Assembly (NCBI GenBank): GCA_002452815.1
Contig: DKFM01000004.1
Coordinates: 100,020-164,019, forward strand
Source of the DNA: Rhodobacteraceae bacterium UBA6796
Lineage (GTDB): Bacteria; Pseudomonadota; Alphaproteobacteria; Rhodobacterales; Rhodobacteraceae
Length of the DNA: 64,000 bases
Direction of reading: 5' to 3'
Of this stretch, positions 41,993 to 52,684 are shown in pieces. The first letter of the stretch is position 1. Each line of letters opens with the position of its first letter. Under the pieces are notes generated by a model. The model made no database searches, had not been told where the DNA came from, and was given only the letters and a program-made list of their open reading frames with translations. A program made the translations under genes and the position numbers.

Positions 41993-42419
41993 AATAGCCT
42001 CCCCCACCCACGAGGGGCGGTGAATAGCGCGTGCAGCCCGCAGCCGAGCCCGAGACGGGCGCGGTCGAAGGCACCACACCGGCGCGGTAATCCGGGGTCG
42101 GCGCGGCCACCGGGGTGACCGGCGCTGCCCCATAGCCGGGCTGCGGTCTGTGGGCGGCAACCCGGGCCAGACATTGCTGATAGGCCGACTTGATCATGCC
42201 GGTGGCAAGCCCCTTGCCGATGGCCGCACCATAGACGCCCGCGCTTGTCGTGGGCGTGGGCTGATACGACCCGCGGCTGCGGGCCTCCTGATAGGCCGCG
42301 TCGCACTCCAGTGCCGTCTGCGGCAGGCGCCCCTGATAGCTCAGGATATCCTGCTCTGCGCAGGACATGAGCGTCAGGGTGCCGCCCAGAAGGCCAAGAA
42401 GCGAAACGCGGTGCCGCAT
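41979..42419 (-). CDS. lipoprotein in sdh operon
   Basis: 146-residue predicted lipoprotein (signal LLGLLGGTLTLMSC, Cys at 20). The mature part has LECDAAYQEARSRGSY, a glycine-containing helix (GVYGAAIGKGLATGMIKSAYQQCLARV) and a Pro/Ala/Gly-rich tail ending GGGGYCVHP. Function unknown. Its ATG overlaps the sdhA stop codon (TGATG), so it is translationally coupled to sdhA. Confidence 0.78.
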   Translation of the reverse strand: MRHRVSLLGLLGGTLTLMSCAEQDILSYQGRLPQTALECDAAYQEARSRGSYQPTPTTSAGVYGAAIGKGLATGMIKSAYQQCLARVAAHRPQPGYGAAPVTPVAAPTPDYRAGVVPSTAPVSGSAAGCTRYSPPLVGGGGYCVHP

Positions 42420-44224
42420 CAGAACGTCCGGGCTTTCGGCGCGATGGTTTGCAGGCTGATGCCGCCTTCCGCCTCGGTGGTCAGGGGATCGGTGATGACC
42501 GGACGGTAGGTCAGCGTGACCTTGTTGCCCTCGACGTGGCTGACGGTATGGACCCGCCAGTTTTCGTCGTCGCGCGTGGAATAATCCTCGTGGGCATGCG
42601 CCCCGCGGCTTTCCTTGCGGGCCTCGGCGCCGACGATGGTCGCCAGCGCGTTCGGCATCAGGTTGGTCAGTTCCAGCGTCTCCATCAGATCCGAGTTCCA
42701 GATCAGCGAGCGGTCGGTGACCTTCAGATCCGGCAGCTTGGCCGCGATCGCCGTCATCTTCTCGACGCCTTCCTTCAGCGTCTTGTCGGTGCGGAACACG
42801 GCGGCGTCGGACTGCATCGTCTTTTGCATCTCAAGACGCAGTTCCGCGGTCGGGATACCGCCCTTGGCATTGCGCAGCCCGTCGAAGCGATCGAAGGCCT
42901 TGTCGACCGAGGCCTGGTTCAGCTCGGCATTGCGGGCCTTGGGATCGACGACCTGACCGGCGCGGATCGCGGCGGCACGGCCAAAGACCACAAGGTCGAT
43001 CAGCGAGTTGGAACCCAGACGGTTCGCACCATGCACCGAGGCACAGCCCGCCTCGCCCACGGCCATCAGGCCCGGGACGACGGCGGTCGGGTTTTCGGCG
43101 GTCGGGTTGAGCACTTCGCCCCAATAGTTCGTGGGAATGCCGCCCATGTTGTAGTGCACCGTCGGCAGAACCGGGATCGGTTCCTTGGTCACGTCGACAC
43201 CGGCAAAGATCCGGGCCGATTCCGAAATCCCCGGCAGACGTTCGGCCAGCGCCTCTTTCGGCAGGTGGCTGAGGTTCAGGTGGATGTGGTCGCCATGTTC
43301 GCCCACACCGCGGCCTTCGCGGATTTCCAGCGTCATGCAGCGCGACACATAGTCCCGCGGGGCAAGGTCTTTGTAATGGGGCGCGTAACGCTCCATGAAG
43401 CGCTCGCCTTCCTTGTTGGTCAGGTAACCGCCTTCGCCGCGTGCGCCTTCGGTGATCAGACAGCCCGAGCCGTAGATCCCGGTCGGGTGGAACTGCACGA
43501 ATTCCATGTCCTGCAGCGCCAGACCCGCGCGCGCGACCATGCCGCCGCCGTCGCCGGTGCAGGTATGCGCCGAGGTCGCCGAGAAGAACGCACGGCCATA
43601 GCCGCCCGTCGCCAGCACCACCATCTTGGCGTTGAACACGTGGAAGGTGCCGTCGTCGAGCTTCCAGCAGACCACGCCCTGACACACGCCGTCATCCGAC
43701 ATGATCAGGTCGATCGCGAAATATTCGATGTAGAATTCCGCGTTGTGCTTGAGCGACTGGCCATAAAGCGTGTGCAGGATCGCGTGGCCGGTCCGGTCGG
43801 CCGCGGCACAGGTGCGCTGCACCGGCGGGCCGTCACCGAATTCGGTGGTGTGGCCGCCGAACGGGCGCTGATAGATCTTGCCTTCCTCGGTGCGCGAGAA
43901 GGGCACGCCGTAGTGTTCCAGCTCGTAAACCGCCTTCGGGGCCTCGCGCGCCAGATATTCCATCGCGTCGGTATCGCCCAGCCAGTCCGAGCCCTTGACG
44001 GTGTCATACATGTGCCACTGCCAGCTGTCGGGGCCCATGTTGCCAAGCGAGGCGGCGATGCCGCCCTGTGCCGCCACGGTATGCGAACGGGTCGGGAAAA
44101 CCTTGGTCACGCAAGCGGTGCGCAGGCCCTGTTCGGCCATGCCCAGCGTTGCGCGCAGGCCCGCACCGCCGGCACCGACCACGACGACGTCGTATTCATG
44201 CGTCTCGTAAGTGTATGCTGCCAT
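42419..44224 (-). CDS. sdhA: succinate dehydrogenase flavoprotein subunit
   Basis: 601-residue catalytic subunit oxidising succinate to fumarate. The FAD-binding [20 protein letters not shown] begins at residue ~14. The covalently flavinylated His is in [38 protein letters not shown] and the active-site Arg region [21 protein letters not shown] are intact. The C-terminal [19 protein letters not shown] is the family signature. Normal length. Third gene of sdhCDA. Confidence 0.98.
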   Translation of the reverse strand: MAAYTYETHEYDVVVVGAGGAGLRATLGMAEQGLRTACVTKVFPTRSHTVAAQGGIAASLGNMGPDSWQWHMYDTVKGSDWLGDTDAMEYLAREAPKAVYELEHYGVPFSRTEEGKIYQRPFGGHTTEFGDGPPVQRTCAAADRTGHAILHTLYGQSLKHNAEFYIEYFAIDLIMSDDGVCQGVVCWKLDDGTFHVFNAKMVVLATGGYGRAFFSATSAHTCTGDGGGMVARAGLALQDMEFVQFHPTGIYGSGCLITEGARGEGGYLTNKEGERFMERYAPHYKDLAPRDYVSRCMTLEIREGRGVGEHGDHIHLNLSHLPKEALAERLPGISESARIFAGVDVTKEPIPVLPTVHYNMGGIPTNYWGEVLNPTAENPTAVVPGLMAVGEAGCASVHGANRLGSNSLIDLVVFGRAAAIRAGQVVDPKARNAELNQASVDKAFDRFDGLRNAKGGIPTAELRLEMQKTMQSDAAVFRTDKTLKEGVEKMTAIAAKLPDLKVTDRSLIWNSDLMETLELTNLMPNALATIVGAEARKESRGAHAHEDYSTRDDENWRVHTVSHVEGNKVTLTYRPVITDPLTTEAEGGISLQTIAPKARTF

Positions 44225-44239
44225 CTGTCTGGTCCTGAA

Positions 44240-44641
44240 TTAGTGCGCCATCGCGCCGAGGATGAAGCCGATGATCGTCATTTTGGCGAGCGCATAGAAC
44301 GCCACCGCCGTCACGGCGTAGGAAATCGAAATCGCCAGGATCACCAGACCCTTGCGCATGGTGCCGCGGGCGTAGTCCTCGATCATCATCTGCGCACCCT
44401 TGGCGAAGTGGCGCATGCCGATCAGCACGGTCAGGGCGGTCAGAATGGCCGGGAACGGGTGCGAGAAGGTCTCGATCACCGCTTCCTGGCTTTGACCAAG
44501 CGCCCGACCGAAGACGAACAGGAACACGGGCACCAGAAACGCCAGGCCCACCGCCGAAGCGGTCATGTACCAATGGTGTTCGGTGCCGGTGTGCGAGGCG
44601 CCCTTGCCCTCGGCGCGTTTACGGGCGGTCAGGTAACGCAT
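44240..44641 (-). CDS. sdhD: succinate dehydrogenase membrane anchor subunit
   Basis: 133-residue membrane anchor with three helices (ASAVGLAFLVPVFLFVFG, FPAILTALTVLIGMRHFAKG, LVILAISISYAVTAVAFYALAKM). The conserved region IGMRHFAKGAQMMIEDYARG carries the haem-ligand-type His and the DY pair near the quinone site. Short cytosolic leader. GAGGAGGCATTC precedes the ATG. Confidence 0.93.
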   Translation of the reverse strand: MRYLTARKRAEGKGASHTGTEHHWYMTASAVGLAFLVPVFLFVFGRALGQSQEAVIETFSHPFPAILTALTVLIGMRHFAKGAQMMIEDYARGTMRKGLVILAISISYAVTAVAFYALAKMTIIGFILGAMAH

Positions 44642-44651
44642 GAATGCCTCC

Positions 44652-45035
44652 TCAGACCAGAACGATGGTGATGACGGTCAGCACGACCGAACCGATGACA
44701 CAGGCCCAGCCGAGTTTCTCGGCGGTGGGCAGATCGAACCCCTTGCCCGAGTCCCAGATCAGATGGCGCAGCCCGGCAAGGTAGTGATACCACACCGCCC
44801 AGAGCGAGCCGGTGAACACCAGATCGCCGAACCACGAGGTGGCCACGGCATTCGCGGTTTCGAAATATGCAGGGCTCGTCGCCGCTGCCAGAAGCCACCA
44901 CACTGCCAGAATCACGCCGACGATCAGCGCGTTGCCGGTGATCCGCGTCAGGATCGAGGTGACCGAGGTCAGTTGCGGGCGGTAGATCTGCAGGTGGGGG
45001 GAAAGGGGCCGTTCAACCCGTTTCGCTTCAGCCAT
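44652..45035 (-). CDS. sdhC: succinate dehydrogenase cytochrome b556 subunit
   Basis: 127-residue membrane subunit with three helices. SPHLQIYRPQLTSVTSILTRITG is the family signature, with the Ser/Arg residues that line the quinone site. HYLAGLRHLIWDSG carries the haem b His. ATG 45035 follows AGAGGGACC. First gene of the operon. Its upstream region holds two GTGATCAC palindromes shared with sucC and a GntR gene. Confidence 0.95.
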   Translation of the reverse strand: MAEAKRVERPLSPHLQIYRPQLTSVTSILTRITGNALIVGVILAVWWLLAAATSPAYFETANAVATSWFGDLVFTGSLWAVWYHYLAGLRHLIWDSGKGFDLPTAEKLGWACVIGSVVLTVITIVLV

Positions 45036-45366
45036 TTTTGGTCCCTCTGTCGCTGGGCCCCTGAAGTGCCTGTCACGGAGTGGAAGACTCGGGGCAGGCG
45101 CACGGGGCTGGCCGGAATTGCGCTTACTCAATAACGCATATTTCGGCCAAGTCACGCATAGACAGCGGATAAAGTCGGGTTTTCGCGACAAACGAGGCGA
45201 AAATCAGCATTTGTGATCACAAAATTTCAGGCCGTGATCACAGTTCAGGCGCTATCATAAGACCCGCGCCCGGAGCGTGAATTGTTGACGCATTTCCTGC
45301 GATATGCCGGAAGAGACTCGGGCGCAGCACCGGATTGACGGCGCGCGCCCGGGTCGAAAAGCCCGC
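45036..45366. other. sdh upstream region, no coding sequence
   Basis: 331-bp gap between the mch stop and the sdhC start, both on the minus strand. It contains the paired GTGATCAC operators (45210-45241) and further downstream a CGAAAACCCG...TTTATC stretch resembling the sucC upstream region. I see no credible ORF. No clear intrinsic terminator of the mch operon is visible. Confidence 0.7.
45210..45241 (-). promoter_or_regulatory. paired GTGATCAC operators upstream of sdhC
   Basis: Proximal site TTTGTGATCACAAA (45210-45223, perfect 14-bp palindrome) and distal site GTGATCAC (45234-45241). The centres are 21 bp apart, two helical turns. Read on the minus strand this is GTGATCAC-N13-GTGATCAC-AAA, 175-206 bp before the sdhC ATG. 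The same layout occurs before sucC. Confidence 0.75.
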
Positions 45367-46410
45367 TCAGAGCGGCATCAGCGCCCAATAATCAAGGTCG
45401 AGCAGAACCTCGGGCGCGTATTTGCCGTCTTCGCCCTTCAGCGCGAAAGGTGCCGCGCCCTGCTTGACCGCCACCAGCCGCAGCCGGATCGCACCGACGC
45501 CCGGCGCGTCGGTCTCGGCCTTGTCCAGCACCTCGGACCAGGCCTTCACGGTATCGCCCGCAAAGCACGGATTGGCATGCGCGCCCCCGTTCAGCGCGAC
45601 GATCATCTGCGCATTGGCCAGCCCGTTGAACGACAGCGCGCGCGCCATCGAGATAACGTGGCCGCCGTAGATCAGCCGCTTGCCGTCCTCGCGGAAGGTG
45701 GCGTCGAAATGCACCTTGGCGGTGTTCTGCCACAGCCGCGTGGCGATCATGTGCTCGGCCTCTTCGATGGTCACGCCATCGACATGGTCGATCTTCTCGC
45801 CGATCTCGTAATCGCCCCAGCGATGCGGTTCGCCCGCCAGATCGAAATCGTAATCGCTGAAATCAAGGCCCTCGGGGATGATCAGGTCTTCGGCGGGCAC
45901 GACCTTTTGCAGATCGGGCAGCACGGTTGCGGGCGCGGGGGCCGACAGATCGCCTTTGCGCACCATCACCCAACGCACATATTCCAGCACGACTTCGTCG
46001 TTCTGGTTCAGGCCGCGGGTGCGCACATAGACCACGCCCGATTTGCCGTTCGAGTTTTCCTTGACCCCGATCACCTCGGATTCGGACCGCAGCGTATCGC
46101 CCGGGTAGACCGGCAAGATCCAGCGCCCCTCGGCATAGCCCAGATTGGCCACCGCGTTCAGCGAGACATCCGGCACGGTCTTGCCGAACACGACATGGAA
46201 CGCGATCAGGTCATCGACCGGCGAGCCATCGAGCCCGCAGTTCCCGGCAAACACATCGCTGGAATACAGCGCGCCGCGTGCGGGATAAAGCGCGTGATAC
46301 AGCGCGCGCTCGCCTTCGGCCACGGTGCGGGGCACGGCGTGGGAAATCACCTGCCCCACCTTGTAATCCTCGAAAAACCGGCCCGGATTGGTCTTTGCCT
46401 TGGTCATCAT
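45367..46410 (-). CDS. mch: mesaconyl-CoA hydratase (beta-methylmalyl-CoA dehydratase)
   Basis: 347-residue MaoC-type double-hotdog hydratase that interconverts mesaconyl-CoA (2-methylfumaryl-CoA) and erythro-beta-methylmalyl-CoA in the ethylmalonyl-CoA pathway. Recognised by TNPGRFFEDYKVGQVISHAVPRTV, FHVVFGKTVPDVSLNAVANLGYAEG, EVVLEYVRWVMVRK, the second-domain block EKIDHVDGVTIEEAEHMIATRLWQNTAKVHF, and YGGHVISMARALSFNGLANA. ATG 46410 overlaps the DUF1737 stop; the next codon is also ATG. The nearby malyl-CoA thioesterase gene supports the assignment. Confidence 0.92.
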   Translation of the reverse strand: MMTKAKTNPGRFFEDYKVGQVISHAVPRTVAEGERALYHALYPARGALYSSDVFAGNCGLDGSPVDDLIAFHVVFGKTVPDVSLNAVANLGYAEGRWILPVYPGDTLRSESEVIGVKENSNGKSGVVYVRTRGLNQNDEVVLEYVRWVMVRKGDLSAPAPATVLPDLQKVVPAEDLIIPEGLDFSDYDFDLAGEPHRWGDYEIGEKIDHVDGVTIEEAEHMIATRLWQNTAKVHFDATFREDGKRLIYGGHVISMARALSFNGLANAQMIVALNGGAHANPCFAGDTVKAWSEVLDKAETDAPGVGAIRLRLVAVKQGAAPFALKGEDGKYAPEVLLDLDYWALMPL

Positions 46411-46610
46411 TGTTCTCCCAGTTTGAGGTCGGGGTGATACTCGCCCGGAACGACCTTGGTCACCGCCTGCGCGCAGCGCATCACGCCCGCCGCGCCATCA
46501 AAGGCGTAGCTGGGCGATCCGTAAAGTTCCCAGCCTTTCGACAGCGCCAGGCTGACCTTGTGACAAAAGGCCGAGGTGTCCTCGGCCGTCAGCAGACGAT
46601 AGAGTTTCAT
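46407..46610 (-). CDS. DUF1737 domain protein
   Basis: 67-residue protein matching the short DUF1737 family: YRLLTAEDTSAFCHKVSLALSKGWELYGSPSYAFD. Function unknown; some relatives sit beside ethylmalonyl-CoA pathway or MaoC genes. It overlaps both neighbours in four-base ATGA fashion (nnrU-like upstream, mch downstream), so it is translated as part of this operon. Confidence 0.82.
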   Translation of the reverse strand: MKLYRLLTAEDTSAFCHKVSLALSKGWELYGSPSYAFDGAAGVMRCAQAVTKVVPGEYHPDLKLGEQ

Positions 46611-47161
46611 GGATAAGTCCCCAGAAAGACGTTGTGGCCGGTCAGGCTATGCACCCAAACGGCAATGCCGAAGATCGCCGCCGTGCCGATCAGGTTCTTG
46701 ATATCCCCCCCGATCGAACCGGGTTTCGGCCGTTTCCACGGCGCGGCACGATTGATGAGCACCATCTCGGTCACCGCCCAGACACCAAGCCCCCCGAACA
46801 ACAGCACCGAGGCCAGATCGCCATTCACCAACAGGTGCGCTACCGCCCAGATCACCATGCCCCACAGCATCGGATGGCGGATCTTGTCGACCAGCAGGCT
46901 GCGCGCGCCGCCCACCCCGAACATATAGACCGAGATCAGCATCAGCGTGTTGTTGGCATGGCCCATCCCCGGCAGCGGCGTGTAAAGCGGCACCACCGCA
47001 GCCATCCGGTAGCCGACGATCATCAGCAACACGCCAACCACCACCAGCCCCGCCACCATCGGCTTTTCCGAGCCCATCAGGCTGCGGTGAAAGCCCGGCA
47101 CGATGCGCTTGGCCAGATGCGGCAGCACCCACAACAGGATGCCCAGAATAAGTAGTGCCAT
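46607..47161 (-). CDS. NnrU-family membrane protein
   Basis: 184-residue membrane protein of the NnrU family. About five helices: LLILGILLWVLPHLAKRI, MVAGLVVVGVLLMIVGYRM, NTLMLISVYMFGVGGA, PMLWGMVIWAVAHLLVNGDLASVLLFGGLGVWAVTEMVL and LIGTAAIFGIAVWVHSL. KIRHPMLWG and HLLVNGD are the family motifs. First linked to nitric oxide reduction loci, but many members sit outside denitrification operons; here it lies in an acetyl-CoA assimilation operon. Function unproven. Confidence 0.85.
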   Translation of the reverse strand: MALLILGILLWVLPHLAKRIVPGFHRSLMGSEKPMVAGLVVVGVLLMIVGYRMAAVVPLYTPLPGMGHANNTLMLISVYMFGVGGARSLLVDKIRHPMLWGMVIWAVAHLLVNGDLASVLLFGGLGVWAVTEMVLINRAAPWKRPKPGSIGGDIKNLIGTAAIFGIAVWVHSLTGHNVFLGTYP

Positions 47162-47171
47162 GTTTTGCCCC

Positions 47172-48038
47172 TCAGTTCGCCAGAGCGGCAATCGCCTCCG
47201 CTTTCGCCAGAACCTGCCGCGCGGTCACGATATGCAGGTTTTCGACGATCTTTCCATCCACAACCGCCACGCCAAGGCCCTGTTTCTCGGCCTCTTCAAA
47301 GGCCGCGATCTGGCGGCGGGCAAGGTCGATCTCGGCCTCGGACGGCGCGAAGGCGGCGTTGCAGATCTCCAGCTGCGCGGGGTGGATCAGGGTCTTGCCG
47401 TCAAAGCCCATGTCGCGGCCCTGATCGCATTCGACCTTCAACCCGGCATCATCCTTGAAGGCGTTATAGACGCCATCGACGATGATCTTGCCATAGGCCT
47501 TGGCCGCCAGCAGGCACAGGCCAAGCCCCGCCTGCATCGGCAGGCGATCGGGGCGGAAGCGGCTTTGCAGTTCCTTGGCCAGGTCATTGGTGCCCATCAC
47601 CATGCCCGCCAGACGCGGATGTGCGGCGATCTCGGCGGCGTTGAGCATGCCAAGCGCGGTTTCCATCATCGCCCAGAGCGGAACCGAGGGGATCAGATCG
47701 GCCACCGCATCCAGATCGGCCGCTTGCGACACTTTCGGGATCAGGATTGCATCGACCTTGGCACCATCGCGGATCGCGGCCGCGAAGGCCAGGATGTCAT
47801 CACGGCCCCATTCGGTATCCAGCCCGTTGACCCGCACGATGCGCGCCCGCGCGCCATAATCGGCCTCGGTCAGGGTCTTGGCCAGCAGCGCCCGGGCATT
47901 GACCTTTTCATCAATCGCCACGGCATCTTCGAGGTCGAAGATGATCGCATCGCAGACCAGCCCCTGCGCCTTTTCCAGCGCGCGCTCTTTCGAGCCGGGG
48001 ATGTAAAGCACCGAGCGGTAGGGGCGTGCAGCGGTCAT
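47172..48038 (-). CDS. mcl2: (3S)-malyl-CoA thioesterase
   Basis: 288-residue HpcH/HpaI (CitE-like) protein. Residues: RSVLYIPGSKERALEKAQGLVCDAIIFDLEDAVAIDEK at the N-terminus, VRVNGLDTEWGRDD, the metal-binding Glu in MMETALGML, and MGFDGKTLIHPAQLEICNAAF near the C-terminus. Its length (shorter than true malyl-CoA lyase Mcl1, about 318 aa) and linkage to mch match Mcl2 of Rhodobacter, which hydrolyses (3S)-malyl-CoA to malate and CoA. A citrate-lyase-like role is less likely. GAGGAGAGAATC precedes ATG 48038. First gene of the operon. Confidence 0.82.
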   Translation of the reverse strand: MTAARPYRSVLYIPGSKERALEKAQGLVCDAIIFDLEDAVAIDEKVNARALLAKTLTEADYGARARIVRVNGLDTEWGRDDILAFAAAIRDGAKVDAILIPKVSQAADLDAVADLIPSVPLWAMMETALGMLNAAEIAAHPRLAGMVMGTNDLAKELQSRFRPDRLPMQAGLGLCLLAAKAYGKIIVDGVYNAFKDDAGLKVECDQGRDMGFDGKTLIHPAQLEICNAAFAPSEAEIDLARRQIAAFEEAEKQGLGVAVVDGKIVENLHIVTARQVLAKAEAIAALAN

Positions 48039-48150
48039 GATTCTCTCCTCGCAATAATCTTTCGCCAAAGAACACAAGCGGGACAGAATCGGCAAGCCCC
48101 GATTTGCCGCGCCGCAGAACGCGCCGGACCGGGCAACGCCCCGGCAGAGG

Positions 48151-48204
48151 AGGAGGATTTGGGCCAAAGAGAAGCCCTTTTCCTTCTTCTTGGCACAAAT
48201 ACTC
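48151..48204. repeat. dispersed palindromic repeat, partial copy (e)
   Basis: AGGATTTGGGCCAAAGAGAAG ... TTCTTCTTGGCACAAATACTC; the left arm is degraded relative to the copies at 15271 and 60208. Located upstream of mcl2. Confidence 0.65.
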
Positions 48205-48329
48205 GAAAACACCGCCCGAACCGGGCGCAGTGACCGGATCGGCGCCGGACCGCCCGAGTTCTTAACCTGATCTTGGCATCCCGGGGCACAGGCTCGGACC
48301 CGTCGCTTGTTTCCAGCCGGGGTCTGCGG

Positions 48330-48497
48330 ATGCAACAGAAACTCTATGCCTTGTCCTTCGGGTTCGTCGCGCTGATTCTGGCGGTGCAACATGTTCATGC
48401 CGAAGCCATTCCCTGCGACGAAAGCGGTCTGCCGACACCGGGCGCGGCTTTTGGACAGCCTGACGCCACATTACCCCCGGCAGACAAAGCTATCTGA
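48330..48497 (+). pseudogene. small secreted protein ORF, possibly a frameshifted remnant
   Basis: A 55-codon frame starts with a good signal peptide (MQQKLYALSFGFVALILAVQ, then HVHAEA). In the +1 frame after the signal the sequence reads CRHRARLLDSLTPHYPRQTKL. That resembles the CxxRxxxLxxLxxxY pattern of a small secreted protein family common in this group. The continuous frame beyond the signal (GLPTPGAAFGQPD) looks random. I infer a frameshift followed by loss of the rest; a genuine 55-aa peptide is the alternative. No strong ribosome-binding site. Confidence 0.35.
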
Positions 48498-48669
48498 GCA
48501 CGAAGAATCGCCCACGCCGGCCCGCCGCAGCGCAGCGTGCCGTCACGGCACAAACCCGCTCACAAAGCCCTTCCGGTGGCACAGACGTGACGAAATTTTC
48601 GGTGTGCAATGGCATACAATGCCCCGGCCCCCCGCACGAACCCTTGCCAGACAGGTCGCAAAGGGCTAA

Positions 48670-49683
<1,014 letters not shown>

Positions 49684-49703
49684 TCTCAGACCCCGGAATG
49701 ACG

Positions 49704-49732
49704 AAAGGCGCGGCTTCGGCCGCGCCTTTTTT
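49704..49732 (+). terminator. intrinsic terminator of mdh
   Basis: AAAGGCGCGGC-TTCG-GCCGCGCCTTT, extended by further Ts (six in total); 20 bp after the mdh stop codon. Confidence 0.92.
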
Positions 49733-49767
49733 GTTCCGGGCCGCAGGGCGGATCGGCCAGGGCGGTA

Positions 49768-50823
49768 TCAGCGCACCATCAGCGGTTCGGGGTCGAAGCC
49801 GTAAAGTTCGCGCGCCTTCCCGATCAGCCAGGCTTCATGGGTCAGCAGCGCCCGATCGAAGGCCGCGGGGCTCAGATCCACCCGACCCGTGCCCAGAATC
49901 CGCTCGACCCGCGCCGGGATACGGTGGTCATACCAGCTCAGCACACCCTTATCTTCCAGCAGATCGGCCTGTTTTTCCGTGATCACCTTGGCGGCGTAGA
50001 ACAGTGCCGAGGTCATCACCGGGTCGCTCGCCCCCTCGGCCAGCACCGAGAATTGCAGCTCCCGCGCAGGGCTGTGTTTGGGCGGCGCCTTGACGCGGGC
50101 CTTGATCGCGCGGCGCAGCATTTTCAGCGTGTAATGCAGTTGCGTGATACCGTCGAAATGCAGCAACTGCATCTGGCTGAGCCCGTCATGGGGCACATCG
50201 GTTCCGCCGCCGCCATATTCGCGCATCGGGCGATGCACGCCGATGAACAGATCGCGCCCCGAGCGCGTCGCGGATTTGCCCAGCTGATGGCCGCACAGCC
50301 CGTTGTTCAGCAAGGCGCGGGTGATGTCGTTATAGACCTCGCCGCCTTCGGTGCCGAACTCGGGCCAGCGATTGCGGAACGCGCCGGTGAACAGATGTGG
50401 CGCGGGCAGATCGCCACAATGCACCCGCTCGGCAACGTGGATCTTGGCCCAGGACGCGCCCTTGCGCACCGCACTCAGCACCCCCGCCACGGTTTCGCCG
50501 CCCAAGGGCAGAACGAACTCGTCGGCATCGCAATGCACAATCCAGTCAAGGCTGGTTTCGGCCAGAACTCGGCTGGCATGGTATTTCTGGCGCCCCAGAT
50601 GCCGCGGCGGCGCCCTTGTCACGCCATTGAACGCCCAGCCATCCGCGCCCGCCTGAGAAACAAAGACCCCCGGCAGCCCCGCCAGAAGGTCTTGTGCCTC
50701 GGGATTTGGACGATCCAGAAGGATGTGAACCTCGGACGCCCCCAGATCGAGATGATAGGCCACGAAAGCTGCGACCAGTGCCGCGGGCTCGTCCACCAGA
50801 GCGGCAACACCCCAAGTGTCCAT
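49768..50823 (-). CDS. glycosyltransferase family 2 protein
   Basis: 351-residue GT2-like protein (Glyco_tranf_2_4 type). [34 protein letters not shown] opens the nucleotide-sugar fold, and the DxD-like motif is [12 protein letters not shown] (about residues 93-104). [20 protein letters not shown] and [15 protein letters not shown] are typical of the family. No membrane segment. Acceptor and sugar unknown; probably surface glycan synthesis. It lies alone between mdh and sucC, in opposite orientation to both. Confidence 0.82.
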   Translation of the reverse strand: MDTWGVAALVDEPAALVAAFVAYHLDLGASEVHILLDRPNPEAQDLLAGLPGVFVSQAGADGWAFNGVTRAPPRHLGRQKYHASRVLAETSLDWIVHCDADEFVLPLGGETVAGVLSAVRKGASWAKIHVAERVHCGDLPAPHLFTGAFRNRWPEFGTEGGEVYNDITRALLNNGLCGHQLGKSATRSGRDLFIGVHRPMREYGGGGTDVPHDGLSQMQLLHFDGITQLHYTLKMLRRAIKARVKAPPKHSPARELQFSVLAEGASDPVMTSALFYAAKVITEKQADLLEDKGVLSWYDHRIPARVERILGTGRVDLSPAAFDRALLTHEAWLIGKARELYGFDPEPLMVR

Positions 50824-50904
50824 CGTTCTGCGCCCCCCTTTTTCGTGCCTCGCGCAGTTCATCCGATTCTGAAATGGAAGGCAAGGCGAGCCCGGGAATT
50901 ATTT

Positions 50905-50933
50905 GTGATCACGCCCCGCAAATCCGTGATCAC
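50905..50933 (+). promoter_or_regulatory. paired GTGATCAC operators upstream of sucC
   Basis: GTGATCAC (50905-50912) and GTGATCAC (50926-50933), 21 bp centre to centre. The outer flanks complete TTT on the left and AAA on the right. They lie 110-138 bp before the sucC ATG, and the following GATTTCCGCC and GAAAACCCG stretches resemble those after the sdhC sites. Confidence 0.75.
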
Positions 50934-51042
50934 AAAGCGCAGATTTCCGCCGAAAACCCGGCGCCGGGTGCATTTATCATTTTGTTACAGGGGCCGAATG
51001 TGCCACTACACCCTCCAAACCGCACCAGCATGGGAAACTGCC

Positions 51043-52236
<1,194 letters not shown>

Positions 52237-52238
52237 TC

Positions 52239-52670
52239 ATGCGTGTGCTGGTGCTCTTGCTCGGCCTGCTGCCCGGTCTTGTCGCCAACATGGCGCAGGC
52301 CGCCTCGCAAGAGGCCGAGATCTTCAAGAGCATCTGCATACAGAATGCGCCGGCATTCGACAGCTCGACTATCGAACGAGCCACGGCGGCCACGCGCTAC
52401 AGCGGGGGTGACATCATCCAGACGGGTGGTGTTGCCTACCAGCCCAAGCGCAGCTGCAAGGTCGCGTTCCCGATCGCCGGAGACCCTGACCAGGCCGAGG
52501 TTCAGGCAATCGCGTCGCAGTTCGCCGCCCGCACTGGCGGCACCGTTCGCGCCCGCAAGAGCGCAATCGGGGGCGCCGTCTGGTTCGAAGTGCGCATCGG
52601 CTCTGTGAAATATGGAATCGAAGGAGGTAGCGATCACGGCATCCGCTACTTCATCATCGCCAAGAGATAG
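52239..52670 (+). CDS. exported hypothetical protein between sucC and sucD
   Basis: 143-residue protein with a signal peptide ([21 protein letters not shown]). The mature part contains two Cys ([10 protein letters not shown] and KRSCKVAF) likely to form a disulfide, a ribbon-like [38 protein letters not shown] segment, and the end RYFIIAKR. Family not recognised. It starts two bases after sucC and ends 14 bp before sucD, so it is a fixed operon member. Periplasmic location expected. Confidence 0.8.
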   Translation: MRVLVLLLGLLPGLVANMAQAASQEAEIFKSICIQNAPAFDSSTIERATAATRYSGGDIIQTGGVAYQPKRSCKVAFPIAGDPDQAEVQAIASQFAARTGGTVRARKSAIGGAVWFEVRIGSVKYGIEGGSDHGIRYFIIAKR

Positions 52671-52684
52671 AACAGGAAAGATCC

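Noticed and set aside
46607..47161. Denitrification locus based on the NnrU-like gene
   Set aside because: No nitrite or nitric oxide reductase genes nearby and no FNR-type TTGAT-N4-ATCAA box was seen; operon context is acetyl-CoA assimilation.
49925..49935. TGGTCATACCA, a perfect FadR-like site
   Set aside because: Internal to the glycosyltransferase gene (codons for SWYDHRIP) and not near a promoter; likely chance.
49979..49986. A sixth exact GTGATCAC
   Set aside because: It lies inside the glycosyltransferase coding sequence, is single and has no flanking TTT/AAA or partner at 21 bp; about one chance copy is expected in 64 kb.
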